From the NCBI GenBank assembly GCA_001661245.1, contig KV454013.1:211947-275946 (forward strand): a DNA stretch of 64,000 bases, given 5' to 3'. How positions within the stretch are numbered: the stretch's first letter is position 1; the number at the start of each line of letters is the position of its first letter. A program made the translations under genes and the position numbers. Below, piece after piece: positions 40,674 through 50,779 of this stretch. This DNA is from Pachysolen tannophilus NRRL Y-2460. Its lineage: Eukaryota > Ascomycota > Pichiomycetes > Alaninales > Pachysolenaceae. Below the pieces are notes generated by a model. It ran no database searches. It was not told the origin of the DNA and saw nothing but the letters and a program-made list of their open reading frames with translations.

Positions 40674-41428
40674 TTGATTTTGGTTCATTCATTCATTCGT
40701 TCATTAACTAATTAACTAATTTTTCTTTTTTTTAAATTGCATTTTCTTTTTTTTGCTTTTTCTTTTTTTCTTTGGTGGTTTTTTGTTCTATCTTGGTTTT
40801 CTCTGCTGCGTGGAAGGTATTGAGTTTATTGAATATGGGTTAGGCACGATTCTATTTCCATATAGTTTTGCTGTTAAGAGGTTTTGTTTTAAAAAGTGGA
40901 TAGTTGAGGAGCTGTTTAGAGAATTGATTTGTCTTGTTAGATTTTCTCAACTTTACTACTTATACTCGTATACTACGTTATTTTTTTTAATTTTATGTAT
41001 AAAATTGATCTTTATTTGGTCTTTCGCAATGTATGAAATTTAATTGGTTTTTATCTTAATAGATAACAAATTTTCAGCTTTTTTTCCTTTATTAAAGTAG
41101 ACTTCATCATGAAAAAATCAATGATTTTCTTATCACATTTAAAACCTCTCTAAAAGAGCTCTATAGCTTGCTCATCAACATCATATAATGGTATCTAACA
41201 TCTAATAATTATTTCATTCGTCAGTGTGGTTTGATGTAAAGTGTTTCGTTTCAACTTCCCCAGATTTCCCGATTGGAAAAAAAATTACAACTTCCGCCGA
41301 AGCCCACCCGCTCGGGGATTTTAATCTATACGAGAACTATCTTTATATATTTAATATATATTTAATATATATTTAATATATTTGATATATATATTTCAAA
41401 TACGTAGTTTCTGATAACTGGTTCAAAT
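40674..41428. other. Intergenic, upstream of HAD-family gene
   Basis: ATTC and TAACTAAT repeats (40684-40722), TATATTTAA repeats (41346-41395), and a GC-richer promoter patch at 41255-41330. An open frame of 96 codons (40753-41043) has no ATG near its start and is not called. Confidence 0.45.
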
Positions 41429-42680
41429 ATGTTATTCTCTAGAAAAGTGGTTGGTTTCAATTTAGTTAAAAATTTTAGCTTTTGTACTAGAAAGTTATAT
41501 TCAACTACTGAAAAATTGAGGCCAGATGAATTGGCCTTTGTATTCGAGTAAGTTTACAAATAAATTATATTTGAACCTTTTTTTTTCTTTACTAACTCAA
41601 AACTTATAATATAGTATTGATGGTGTAATTATGAGAGGCTCAAAGCCAATAATTCTGGCAACAAAGACATTAAATACTTTAAAATCTTTAAAGATTCCAT
41701 TTATTTTATTAACAAATGGTGGTGGTAAATTAGAAAAATCTCGTACAAAATTTCTTTCAGAAAAATTAAGAGTTGATTTATCTCCTTTACAAATTGTTCA
41801 ATCGCATACACCTTTTAAATGCTTGATTAATAAATTTAGCCGTGTCTTAGTTGTAGGAGGACCAGAGGATAAATCTCGATATGTTGCTGTAAATTATGGA
41901 TTTAAAGATGTTATAATTCCAGCTGATGTTATTAGAGCTAATAATGCTGTATGGCCATATGCACAATATACTGATAGTCAATTACTTAAATGGTCATTTG
42001 ATAATGAAAGAACAAATTTATTTGGTCCAAAGGCAAAACCAATTGAATGTATTTTAGTTTTCAATGATTCTAGAGATATGGGATCAGATATTCAAATTAT
42101 ATTGGAATTATTAAATTCACAAGATGGGTTTTTAGGAACTAAAAGAAATTTTGATAAAAATTCTTCTAAACCTTCAATTCCAATTTATTTCTCAAATAAT
42201 GATTTTGTATGGGCAAATGATTATCAATTACCAAGATTTGGTCAAGGAGCATTAAAAATTATGATTGATAGTTTATATAAACATTCAAATGGTGTAGATT
42301 TTTTAGAATCTACAGTGATTGGTAAACCAGAAAAAGTTACATACGATTATGCCCATCACGCATTAATTGATTGGAGGAAAAATATACTACAAGAAGATCA
42401 AAATCATCATAATAACGATTTAGAACAAGTTGTCCCAGAATTAGGGAAACCTCCAGTAAATTCCCCTTTGAAAAAAGTATTCATGGTTGGTGATAACCCT
42501 GAATCCGATATAATAGGTACAAATAATTATGGCTGGGAATCTATCCTAGTAAGAACAGGTGTCTTCAAAGATCAAGATTTCATCGATGATAAGGCAGGAA
42601 AATACGCTAGACCAACCATTGGCATATTCGATGATGTAGATTGTGGTGTAAATCATATCTTAAATCATTACTTATCTTAA
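41429..42680 (+). CDS. Mitochondrial HAD-superfamily phosphatase-like protein (YKR070W family)
   Basis: Homologue of S. cerevisiae YKR070W and human HDHD5/CECR5, mitochondrial HAD-fold proteins of unsettled substrate. Exon 1 is 41429-41547, exon 2 is 41615-42680; the intron has GTAAGT, TACTAAC and TATAG. Splicing yields a 394-residue protein with a basic presequence (MLFSRKVVGFNLVKNFSFCTRKLYSTT) and then AFVFDIDGVIMRG. The catalytic DxDG motif is split by the intron and restored by splicing. Further matches: IPFILLTNGGGKLEKSRTKFL, LQIVQSHTPFK, VLVVGGPED, IPIYFSNNDFVWANDYQLPRFGQGA, TYDYAHHALIDWRK and MVGDNPESDIIGTNNYGWESILVRTGVF. All HAD motifs are in place. BET3 lies next to it, as in the YKR067-070 cluster I recall. 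Confidence 0.92.
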
Positions 42681-43006
42681 ATCATTTACAATATGATTTA
42701 CTAAAATAGCTTTATTCAAATACCGCCCACGACCGAGCCACGTACCCAGTCATCCAAAGCTGTTTAGTGGAGTAGAAGGAATTAATATATAATATATATA
42801 GATGTATATATGTATTTAAAATTATAATAAAGTAAAGTTGGATTAAAACTAATTGTTATTTTGTAAAGTTGATGATATATTTTTGAAAAAAAAGTGTGAA
42901 ATTAATTTATCTTGTTTTTTGTTATTTTTTGTTATTTTTATTGAAGTTTTGAAGTTTTAGAATTTATTATAGGAGAATCAACGACACACAACTAGTTACA
43001 CATAAA
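42681..43006. other. Intergenic, HAD gene to BET3
   Basis: BET3 promoter; GC-richer patch at 42720-42780 (CCGCCCACGACCGAGCCACG). No gene. Confidence 0.4.
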
Positions 43007-43677
43007 ATGTCTTCAAAATCATATAAATCCTTAAGTGACGATATTTGGAAGAATCGAGTAGATAAGATAGTGAGTATATATATATCAACGGTTATTTCTA
43101 ATAAAATATTGTGAGATTTGAATACTAACAAGAACAATTTTTTGTGTGTGTGTATTTTTTTTCAATTTAGAATTCTGAAGTATTCACATTAACCTATGGT
43201 TCGATAGTTGCTCAACTTTGCCGTGATTTCACATATGCAGAGGTCAACACTCAACTTGAAAAAATGGGGTATAATATTGGTTTACGTCTTGTTGAAGAGT
43301 TTTTTGCCAAGACTGGTTTGGGAAGATGTACTTCATTTAAAGATACTTCAGAAGTGATTTCAAAAATTGGCTTCAAGATGTTTTTAAACATAACTCCAAC
43401 AGTAACAAACTGGTCTGGTGATGGGAAACAATTTAGTCTCATACTTGATGATAACCCTTTAACTGATTTTGTTGAATTGCCTGAAGATAACAATGCTCTG
43501 AATGAATTGTGGTACTCTAATGTGCTATGTGGTGTGTTGAGAGGGTGTTTAGAAATGGTTCAATTGGACTGTGACGTTTACTTTGTTAGCGATGTATTGA
43601 GGGGAGATCCAATAACTGAAATGAGGTTAAAATTGAACAAGTTTTTGAAAGATGAGGTCCCTGCTGGTGAGGAATAA
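43007..43677 (+). CDS. BET3: TRAPP complex core subunit Bet3, one intron
   Basis: Core TRAPP subunit, part of the Ypt1 exchange factor tethering ER-derived vesicles at the Golgi. Exon 1 is 43007-43069 (MSSKSYKSLSDDIWKNRVDKI) and exon 2 is 43171-43677; donor GTGAGT, branch within ATACTAAC, acceptor TTTAG, joining in phase 0. The product of 189 residues matches S. cerevisiae Bet3 (193): NSEVFTLTYGSIVAQLCRDF, MGYNIGLRLVEEFFAKTGLGRCTSF, FKMFLNITPTVTNW, FSLILDDNPLTDFVELPED and LWYSNVLCGVLRGCLEMVQLDCDVYFVSDVLRGDPITEM. The family cysteine that carries palmitate appears to be the Cys of GLGRC. Confidence 0.97.
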
Positions 43678-43970
43678 AGGACAAGTATAATATATAGATA
43701 AATATATATATATATATATATATCAAATCAAGGTTTTTTGTCTTTCTTTTATTATTTTGAAAAGAGATAATCTATGATTTGATATCTTGAAATGAATTTC
43801 TTGATGCAATGAATATTAAATCAATTTAAATTATGGACATACATACTAAAGACTACTCACAAGTATATTTTAAGAAAGAAAGTAAAACAATATGTTGAAA
43901 AAAAAAAAAAAAAAAAAGAATTGAATAAAACATTGAAGGAGAATAACAATTGATTTATTATTATTATCTC

Positions 43971-46154
43971 CTACTCTTCATCATCATCGTCATCATCATC
44001 ATCATCACTATCAGCAAAGTTCTGTTCTTTGCTTTTCTCGATAAACCTATCTCTTATGCGCTTATTAAGACTAATTTTTCCATCAGTATCAAGACCTGTA
44101 CTGACACCTTCAACAACATCATCAACACTTCTTTTTGTAACATCTGGAGTACCATCAAGTACAAATCTGGAACTATCTGAAAAAATAGGCACATCTGAAA
44201 GATTTTTCACAGAATTAACTCTCGATAAAGAAGTTGAACCTTCTGACATACCGGAATTTAATGAAACTGATGAAGCAGATTTTTTCAAAGGTGCTTCATC
44301 ATTGTTTTCTAATTCTTGTTCATCAAATAATTCTAATCCCTTTTGATAAAATTTGTCAAAATCTGGGAAAACTTTTGGACCTAAATTGTTACATAATTCA
44401 GTAACTTCTAAAGATAATTTTTTCCTTTCTTGTTTTAAATTAATTAATTGTTCTTGTGATGGTCCTAATGATAATATTAATGGTTTAATTGATTTAAAAA
44501 TATCCATTCCAACTTCACCGATTTTAAAAGCAGAATATGTTGTCAGAACTAAAATCAAATAATTATTGATAAATATGAAAAGCTTATTGACAGTATTGCT
44601 TAAGAACCAAAAAGATTCTGGATGATCAAGAATTATAATTGTACCTATAATCGAATAGATAATATATAAAATTGGAGCAAAAGCCATTGCAACCATTAAT
44701 TTCCATGTTGCTAAAACATCTGTTCCTCTAATCTTAACAACAGAATTTGCTAAAGCTTCCTTTGCCTTACGTTTGGATATTATTTTTGCAGCAATGAAAA
44801 CAGGTGAAAATAATATTGTTCCAGGTAAAGATAATAATGCAAAAATAGATAAACTTATAAGTCTTTGAATCAAAAGTACAAAAGTATTTATAAAATTCGT
44901 CTTTGAAAGAGATTCCAATTGATGATCTTTAATACCTAATTGTTCCAATTTTTTATTATATTCATTAACATTTTTAGTTAATTGAATAATTCTTGGGTCA
45001 TCTTTAAAAGTAACATAACCAATTGCTAATCTTCTATTCATTTCTACAACTAATGGTAATGGAATTTGCTTTCTCTTTGGGTATGAATATAATCTTCTTG
45101 CTGCTTGAATTGTCATTAGTGTCTCATAATCAGGACAAGTTACAGTTACAGTTTTTAAAGCATTAGTAATTTGATCCATTAATGCTGAAACTGCTTCTCT
45201 TGGATTTTCTTTATAATATTCCCCATCTTTTGCAGTTACTACCATTGGTGTTCCAAATTCAACTACTGCTCTTGATCTAAATTTATTTGGATGGAAATAA
45301 TTCATACCACATGGAACTATTTTAATTTCACAAGATGGTTCTGCTGCAACAGCACCAAGAGCCATAATTGCAACACCTGGTTTAATTGGTAATAATTCGG
45401 TTCTATCATGAGAACCACCTTCTGGGAAAATTCCAATTAATCCACGTCTGTGTAAATGATCAAAAACTTTTTGGAAAACTTGTGAATTATCAATTTTTGG
45501 AGCATATTTAAATTTTGTAAAATTTTTTAATAAATTTGTTGCCTTTTCAGATTTAAATGGTTTTTTCAAAATTAATTTTGTATCATCAATAATTTCTAAA
45601 ATTTGAGCATTTGCAGAAGTTGAAGGTAAACCAATTAAACCTTTTGGAGTAAAATTTTTTTTAAAATGAGTACCTTTACCTATAATAATACAAGGATCAT
45701 TTTCAAAATTTTCAAATTTAATTTCTCCTTCAACATAATTTAACATATCTTGAGCTCTTTCAACAGGTATTGCACCAGCTAATCTTGACATAAATCCAAT
45801 AAATTTCTTCCTATAATAAGCAGCAGCAACTAAAAAGGAAACATTACGTCCAGAAGCTTTTTTAACTTGTAACATTAATAATGAAGGATCTACAAATTGA
45901 TTGGCATGAGGTGCACATACTAATAATGCTGGACCCTTTGTTGGAATATTAAAAGCACTTCTTACTTTAACTTCTCTGAAAAAAATATGATATAACCAAT
46001 TGAAAAAAAGCATCGCACAATCATAAAAAATTTGAGATAAAGTAAAATGAACTTCATCTTCATAATAAAAATTGGTCTCTTTATTATCAAAGGCGGGAAC
46101 ATGAGCAACTTCATTTGTGGCCCCTCCAGTTAATTGAGTCATTGTGGTCAACAC
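43971..46154 (-). CDS. GPT2: Glycerol-3-phosphate/DHAP acyltransferase (Gpt2/Sct1)
   Basis: ER enzyme making lysophosphatidate from glycerol-3-phosphate or DHAP, the first step of phospholipid and triacylglycerol synthesis. The 727-residue protein carries the PlsC-type acyltransferase blocks: LLVCAPHANQFVDPSLLM (about residues 75-92), then GLIGIFPEGGSHDRTELLPIKPGVAIMALGA (about 240-270), and CGMNYFHPNKFRSRAVVEFG. Several membrane segments lie at about 420-560 (TFVLLIQRLISLSIFALLSLPGTILF, MVAMAFAPILYIIYSIIG, LFIFINNYLILVL). The Ser-rich, acidic tail ends in a run of Asp. S. cerevisiae has two paralogues, GPT2 and SCT1; this single copy could be the ancestor of both. BET3 is its convergent neighbour, a pairing I recall from S. 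cerevisiae. Confidence 0.93.
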   Translation of the reverse strand: MLTTMTQLTGGATNEVAHVPAFDNKETNFYYEDEVHFTLSQIFYDCAMLFFNWLYHIFFREVKVRSAFNIPTKGPALLVCAPHANQFVDPSLLMLQVKKASGRNVSFLVAAAYYRKKFIGFMSRLAGAIPVERAQDMLNYVEGEIKFENFENDPCIIIGKGTHFKKNFTPKGLIGLPSTSANAQILEIIDDTKLILKKPFKSEKATNLLKNFTKFKYAPKIDNSQVFQKVFDHLHRRGLIGIFPEGGSHDRTELLPIKPGVAIMALGAVAAEPSCEIKIVPCGMNYFHPNKFRSRAVVEFGTPMVVTAKDGEYYKENPREAVSALMDQITNALKTVTVTCPDYETLMTIQAARRLYSYPKRKQIPLPLVVEMNRRLAIGYVTFKDDPRIIQLTKNVNEYNKKLEQLGIKDHQLESLSKTNFINTFVLLIQRLISLSIFALLSLPGTILFSPVFIAAKIISKRKAKEALANSVVKIRGTDVLATWKLMVAMAFAPILYIIYSIIGTIIILDHPESFWFLSNTVNKLFIFINNYLILVLTTYSAFKIGEVGMDIFKSIKPLILSLGPSQEQLINLKQERKKLSLEVTELCNNLGPKVFPDFDKFYQKGLELFDEQELENNDEAPLKKSASSVSLNSGMSEGSTSLSRVNSVKNLSDVPIFSDSSRFVLDGTPDVTKRSVDDVVEGVSTGLDTDGKISLNKRIRDRFIEKSKEQNFADSDDDDDDDDDEE

Positions 46155-48441
46155 AAATCACAATTTTCAAACGAACTCAATAACCAAGAAAAAAAAAAAA
46201 AATTTTTTAAAAACAGAATTGAGAATAATATAAAATATAAATTAAATATATTATACACTCATTGATGACCACTATTTTTGTAGTTCTTTTTTTTTTTCTA
46301 AAATACTTGAATCAATAATTTACCAAAAAAGTAAAAAAAAAAAAATTATTTTTTTAAAGAGAGAAGAGAGATCTAGAAACAGTCGTGTGCCGAATCAATG
46401 CAATAATTACCTAATTAAGAAGTTTTAAAAAGTATTAACAAATTACCGTATTAGGAAACGCACTCGATAGCGCACATCTAGACTTAAAATGTGGACGTGC
46501 GGATTTCTGCTACGCAATAGCGGTAATGGTTTGCGTATGACAAGATCATCGCAATTGAGTTTAAAAATTGCGATGGCAAAATGTGCACTGCATCAACTGG
46601 CCTGCGTACTGCACCTTTACGTTATAAAACCCTTTCTCTTTTTGTTTTCTTTTCTTGTTACTCACCCTTGTAAGAAAAATCTACACTGAGTTTTCCCAAA
46701 TAAGCAAAAGAAAAAAAAAAAAAAGTGATGCTTGACGCTTAAATTTTATACTCGAAGAAACAGAACAAGGTTGATTTACAGTTTCTAACAATAATAATAA
46801 ACAAAATAAATGTTTCTGGTTTTCTCGGTTTAACCTGATTAGTCCCAAGTTGAGTTGTAAAGTTATAAAAAGAATATCAATTTAGTTTTGCTGGAAAAAA
46901 TAAAAATAATAAAAAATAATAACTGTACTTCTTTCTTTCCTAATGACCGATTTTCAACTGTGTTGTTTTTCGAAATAAGTAACAAACAAAAGGCAAGCAG
47001 GTAGGCAGACCGGCAAGCAAACAGGCACCCAGAAAGCCGAAAAAAAAAATTTTTTTTTTGTTTTTTTTTTTTTTTTTGAAAATAAGGAAATGAGGCCCAA
47101 CTCTTAGTTTGTAGCTTGTTGTAGTTGTCGCAAGAGCATTGAAAAAGCTTAGCAACTACATATTAAATCTCGATACAAGTGAGCAGACAAGATTGACAAG
47201 AATGATGTATTATTTTTATTTTTTTTTTTGAGTTCTTTTCGATGTAATAAAATATGGAGGAAAGTTCGCTGCTTAGAGGCGGCTTTTACGCAAAACAATC
47301 AAATCAAATTGAGAAAAAAAAAAGCTTTTTTTTATTTTTATTTATTTTTTTTTTTCTTTTACCAAAGGCAATACTTTACTCATGAACCATTAATATATGT
47401 ATGGAACAGATATATTTAAACATATCATCAGATCCTTTTAAGTTAAGTTTTATAACTAAACTAAATTAAACTAAACTAAAGAGATGAGAGGACTTCTTTA
47501 ATTTACTCACCGTAATTTATTCGTGTTATTTTAACTGAAAATTTTTATGCATACTCCTATTTTTTAAAAAACTTACAAATACCGATTTACACGTCAAAGA
47601 TGCATAATTTCTAATAAATTAGCAGGCGCGCTAATTCAAAGGCGCTTTGAATAAAGAATTTTAAAAATAAAAATTATTTTAAACCAATTAATAATAAATA
47701 AATAGTATGATAACTTCACTAATTTAAAGCCAAAAAAAAAGAAAAATTTTTTTTGTTTTTATTTCTCTCACTTTTAGGTCCATCTGTAATACCTACTTTA
47801 GATTCAAACAAAGAAAAATCTCAAAGTAAAACGAATCTAACACTAAAGTTTCCTCTATTAAAAAGTAACCATTCAGCCCGAAAATTTATTTTACGTCATA
47901 TTTTAAACATATCTTGTTGGCCGTAGTATGTTACCTAATGCAGTAACAACAATAAAAAAAAAAAAAAGAAAAAAAATTTTTACTGGTAAAAAAACAAAAA
48001 GAGGTATTATTCCATTAAATCCCATTATTACAAGGCTGATGTCAAAGCCTATGCTGCTTATTGGTGCTATACAGGAACGGGTCAACTACCGGATCGGGAA
48101 GTGTGAGGTCTCAAAGATGCAGCAAAAATGGTGGTTTTATGCATGAATAAGCAGAAAGCTTGAACCTTAATTCACGGTTCTTTGCTAAAAACAATAGATC
48201 TAATGGAAAATGCGCAAGGATCTAATTTTTGTATGATCACTCTTTTAATTTCGTGTTATCTCTCTCCATTTCTTCGTATTTCTATATATATATATATATA
48301 TATGGAAGCAATGGCAAAAAAAATTTTTGTTTTCTTTTAAAACTTAGTACCGTTCTTTTTTTTTTTTCTTTCTTTCTTTTTCATTCAAAGAAAGTTGTAT
48401 CAAAATCATTAGAAATAATAGAATAAATTATTAGATCAAAA
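46155..48441. other. Largest gene-free stretch (2.3 kb)
   Basis: Divergent upstream region of GPT2 and the small secreted gene. GC-richer islands stand out: 46445-46630 (many CG dinucleotides, likely GPT2 promoter), 46991-47037 (a GGCAAGCA/AGGCA imperfect repeat) and about 48035-48125. Long A/T homopolymers lie at 47041-47078, 47217-47231 and 47340-47360. Open frames of 60-72 codons here show no protein features. I looked for tRNA, U5-like and SRP-like signatures and found none convincing. Confidence 0.5.
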
Positions 48442-48777
48442 ATGAAATTTACAGTAGTAAAAATTTTCGTGTTTTCGATGGTGCTATTGTTCCACCTCGT
48501 GAGTTGTGTACCTGTGATGGCAAACTTGGAATTGTCCAGTTCGCATCACGAAGAGAAACAACAATTAATCCATAATAATAATTTAGATGATATTCCAAGA
48601 TTGAAACCAAGAGTTGCTCCAACTTTAACACTGAAAAATTCCCCATTTTCCACTTTAATAATTTCTAATAGTATGAAAACATTATCTCCAAAATTTAAGA
48701 AAGAAGTTCGTGGAGATATCGTCTTCAGTGACATAGAAGCTGTTGAGAAATCAAAGGTTGTTCACGCTAGAATATGA
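48442..48777 (+). CDS. Small secreted or membrane-tethered protein, unknown function
   Basis: I do not recognise this gene. The 111-residue product starts MKFTVVKIFVFSMVLLFHLVSCVPVMA, a clear signal peptide with probable cleavage near residues 21-27. A short hydrophilic part follows (SSSHHEEKQQLIHNNNLDDIPRLKPRV), then a Ser/Thr-rich stretch (NSPFSTLIISNSMKTLSPKFKKE) and a charged end. One or two basic sites (KPR, KFKK) could be processed, but there are no repeated pheromone-like units. It lies alone between 2.3 kb of gene-free DNA and CUE5. The long upstream region suggests regulated expression. Confidence 0.58.
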   Translation: MKFTVVKIFVFSMVLLFHLVSCVPVMANLELSSSHHEEKQQLIHNNNLDDIPRLKPRVAPTLTLKNSPFSTLIISNSMKTLSPKFKKEVRGDIVFSDIEAVEKSKVVHARI

Positions 48778-49174
48778 AATAAAAATAAAAAAAATGAAAA
48801 AAAATGAAAAGAAAAAAATTTTTTTATCATTTTATTTGACGGGTTTCTTTTAAGTTATACTGGGATGTTTCTATATATAGGGCTTTTTTTTTTTCTTGGG
48901 GTATTTTTGTATTTTTTTTTCTTTCCTCTGTTGTTTGCATACTTGTTCCGATGTACTATAGGTTTATATTTTAGAGTGACTTTAATTTTGAAGCCACATG
49001 TAATCAATTACTAAATTCAATTAATCAAAAACATTTAAATTGTAGAAATCTAATAGATATTCAGTAAGTACTAAGTAGTAGTTATAGGTAAATTAGATAA
49101 TAAAATATAAAAAAAAAAGGAAATAAGAAAGTTTTAAGAAAGAAAATAAAAAGAAAAAATAACTTCTGTTTTGT
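48778..49174. other. Convergent intergenic region
   Basis: 3' flanks of the secreted orphan and CUE5; A/T homopolymers only. Confidence 0.4.
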
Positions 49175-50425
49175 TTATTTTGACTCTTTACTGCTAGGAA
49201 CTGTGTTATCATCATCTTCATCACTATCGTCTATTAAAAAAGTGTCACCAGAAACTGGTTCAGGATTCACATTAGCTAACGATTCCCATTTCTTACCACT
49301 ACTTTTAACCGTACTCTCTTTTGAACTTCTATCCGCACCTGAGACGTCCAATGATTTCTTAGGTGTACCATAAACATCCTTTTCGGCTTTATCCTCTTGA
49401 AGTGCTGCAGTAGGAGTTGTAGGCGGTTGCGAAGAATCTGCTGTCTTATCCGATAATTGTATACCTGTAAAATCATAGTTCAAAGAGTTTGGTTCTTCAT
49501 CACCAGCAGATGAAACATTGGTTGTATTTTTTTTAGAAAGCCTTAATGGTCTACCATATCCAATATCATCACTTGGTCTAGAAGAGCTACTATTATAAGT
49601 ATTATTTCCAAATGCAGAGAAAAGTTGACGATTTGAACCATCTCCATTATTCTCCTCATATTGTTTTTTCAAATTTCCAAACCAAGATGAAACTTTTGTT
49701 CTTGTTTCTTCAATATTTTTATTTATAGTAGATGTAATTTGTGGTAAATCTTCATCTACAAATTTGTTTATAAGATTTTCATCATCTCTTTCTTCATCCA
49801 AATAATCGTTATAATGAGAACCACGTCTTCTATTACTACCACTCGGATTTGACCTTCTACTACCTGTACCACTTGCCTGTGAACGACTAGATCTTCTCTC
49901 TTCTTTTGTAAATTCCCTAGCCAATTTTCTAGCAAGCTCTTCATCTTTTTGTAACTGTGTCTTTTCCTTTCTTCTTGAAGGTAAAACTGGCTTGGGCTCT
50001 GGAATCTCCGGTACAAAAGTTGGATCACTTAAATACAACAAGGCATTGAAAGCAGGATCTAATTGTCCCGTTGAAGCAATTAACACGGCTTTAATGTATT
50101 TTTCTTCAATTGTAGGAAATGCATCTTTCAAATTTTGTTCAGCCTGCTCCAATGGCGATAACGGCCTTTTAGGCTTTGGTGGTGGTTTCAAATCCGTATC
50201 CCCTTCTTTCCCAGAAGTGGTTGAGGTGGACAACGTCTCTGGCTTTGATTCATCAAGAGGTGGTTTAACATCCGCTTCAGAATTAGATTCTTGTCCTTTT
50301 TCCTTTGATTCTTCTACTTCAGCTGATTTAGAATCTTCTTCAACTTTTTCTGTTTCTGTTTCTTTTTCTTTTTCTGTTTTCTCTTCAGCAAGCTCAATTG
50401 GTTTAGAAACTTCTTTTTCTGACAT
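49175..50425 (-). CDS. CUE5: CUE-domain ubiquitin-Atg8 adaptor Cue5
   Basis: Autophagy receptor that links ubiquitinated, aggregated proteins to Atg8. The 416-residue protein (411 in S. cerevisiae) has a Glu/Lys-rich N-terminus. A CUE domain lies at about residues 92-137 (EQAEQNLKDAFPTIEEKYIKAVLIASTGQLDPAFNALLYLSDP), with the FP and LL residues that contact ubiquitin. A charged region follows (KTQLQKDEELARKLAREFTKEERR), then Ser/Asn-rich linkers. Near the C-terminus, KKWESLANVNPEP at residue 380 fits the Atg8-interacting motif W-x-x-L, followed by an acidic end (FLIDDSDEDDD), the same order as in Cue5. It also carries an acidic, aromatic-containing patch (NYDFTGIQLSD). The start is the first ATG. 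Confidence 0.92.
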   Translation of the reverse strand: MSEKEVSKPIELAEEKTEKEKETETEKVEEDSKSAEVEESKEKGQESNSEADVKPPLDESKPETLSTSTTSGKEGDTDLKPPPKPKRPLSPLEQAEQNLKDAFPTIEEKYIKAVLIASTGQLDPAFNALLYLSDPTFVPEIPEPKPVLPSRRKEKTQLQKDEELARKLAREFTKEERRSSRSQASGTGSRRSNPSGSNRRRGSHYNDYLDEERDDENLINKFVDEDLPQITSTINKNIEETRTKVSSWFGNLKKQYEENNGDGSNRQLFSAFGNNTYNSSSSRPSDDIGYGRPLRLSKKNTTNVSSAGDEEPNSLNYDFTGIQLSDKTADSSQPPTTPTAALQEDKAEKDVYGTPKKSLDVSGADRSSKESTVKSSGKKWESLANVNPEPVSGDTFLIDDSDEDDDNTVPSSKESK

Positions 50426-50779
50426 TATAAAAACCGAGATAATATTAAATAATAACGATTATTGATTCTTATCGTATCATATAAATTATATACAAAGATA
50501 AATAATATTAGCTGAGCTGCCTTTTTCCTTCAAGCGCCTTCATAAAAAAATCAAACTTCCATTTTGTTAGTGCTGAAATATACCCGTGCTTTGTACCAAA
50601 TATCAGCGTAATTATCAGAACATTTTTAATAATTCAACAGGAGCATTCAGCATGAGCTCCTGCTGATAACAACGACAAGTCTTTTAGGAAAATTAAGTTT
50701 ATCGGATGGTTATATTGTCTACATGAACTTTCAATAATTTTTCCCTCGTCTATTAAATAAATATAAATATATAGATAAC
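50426..50779. other. Intergenic, CUE5 to MET1
   Basis: CUE5 promoter and MET1 3' flank; a pair of AGGAGC/GAGCTCCTG-like inverted sequences at about 50639-50663 (CAGGAGCATTC...AGCTCCTGCTG). No gene. Confidence 0.4.

Noticed and set aside
40753-41043. 96-codon hydrophobic frame
   Set aside because: No ATG near its beginning, poly-T origin, no splice partner found upstream.
46489-46689. 66-codon frame upstream of GPT2
   Set aside because: In a CG-rich promoter-like island; no family features.
47279-47290. GGCTTTTACGC resembling the U5 snRNA loop
   Set aside because: One base short of the invariant GCCTTTTAC loop, with no Sm site or stem around it.
47928-48146. 72-codon basic frame in the gene-free stretch
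   Set aside because: Poly-Lys from an A-run, no conserved features; the DNA may be structured RNA or nothing.
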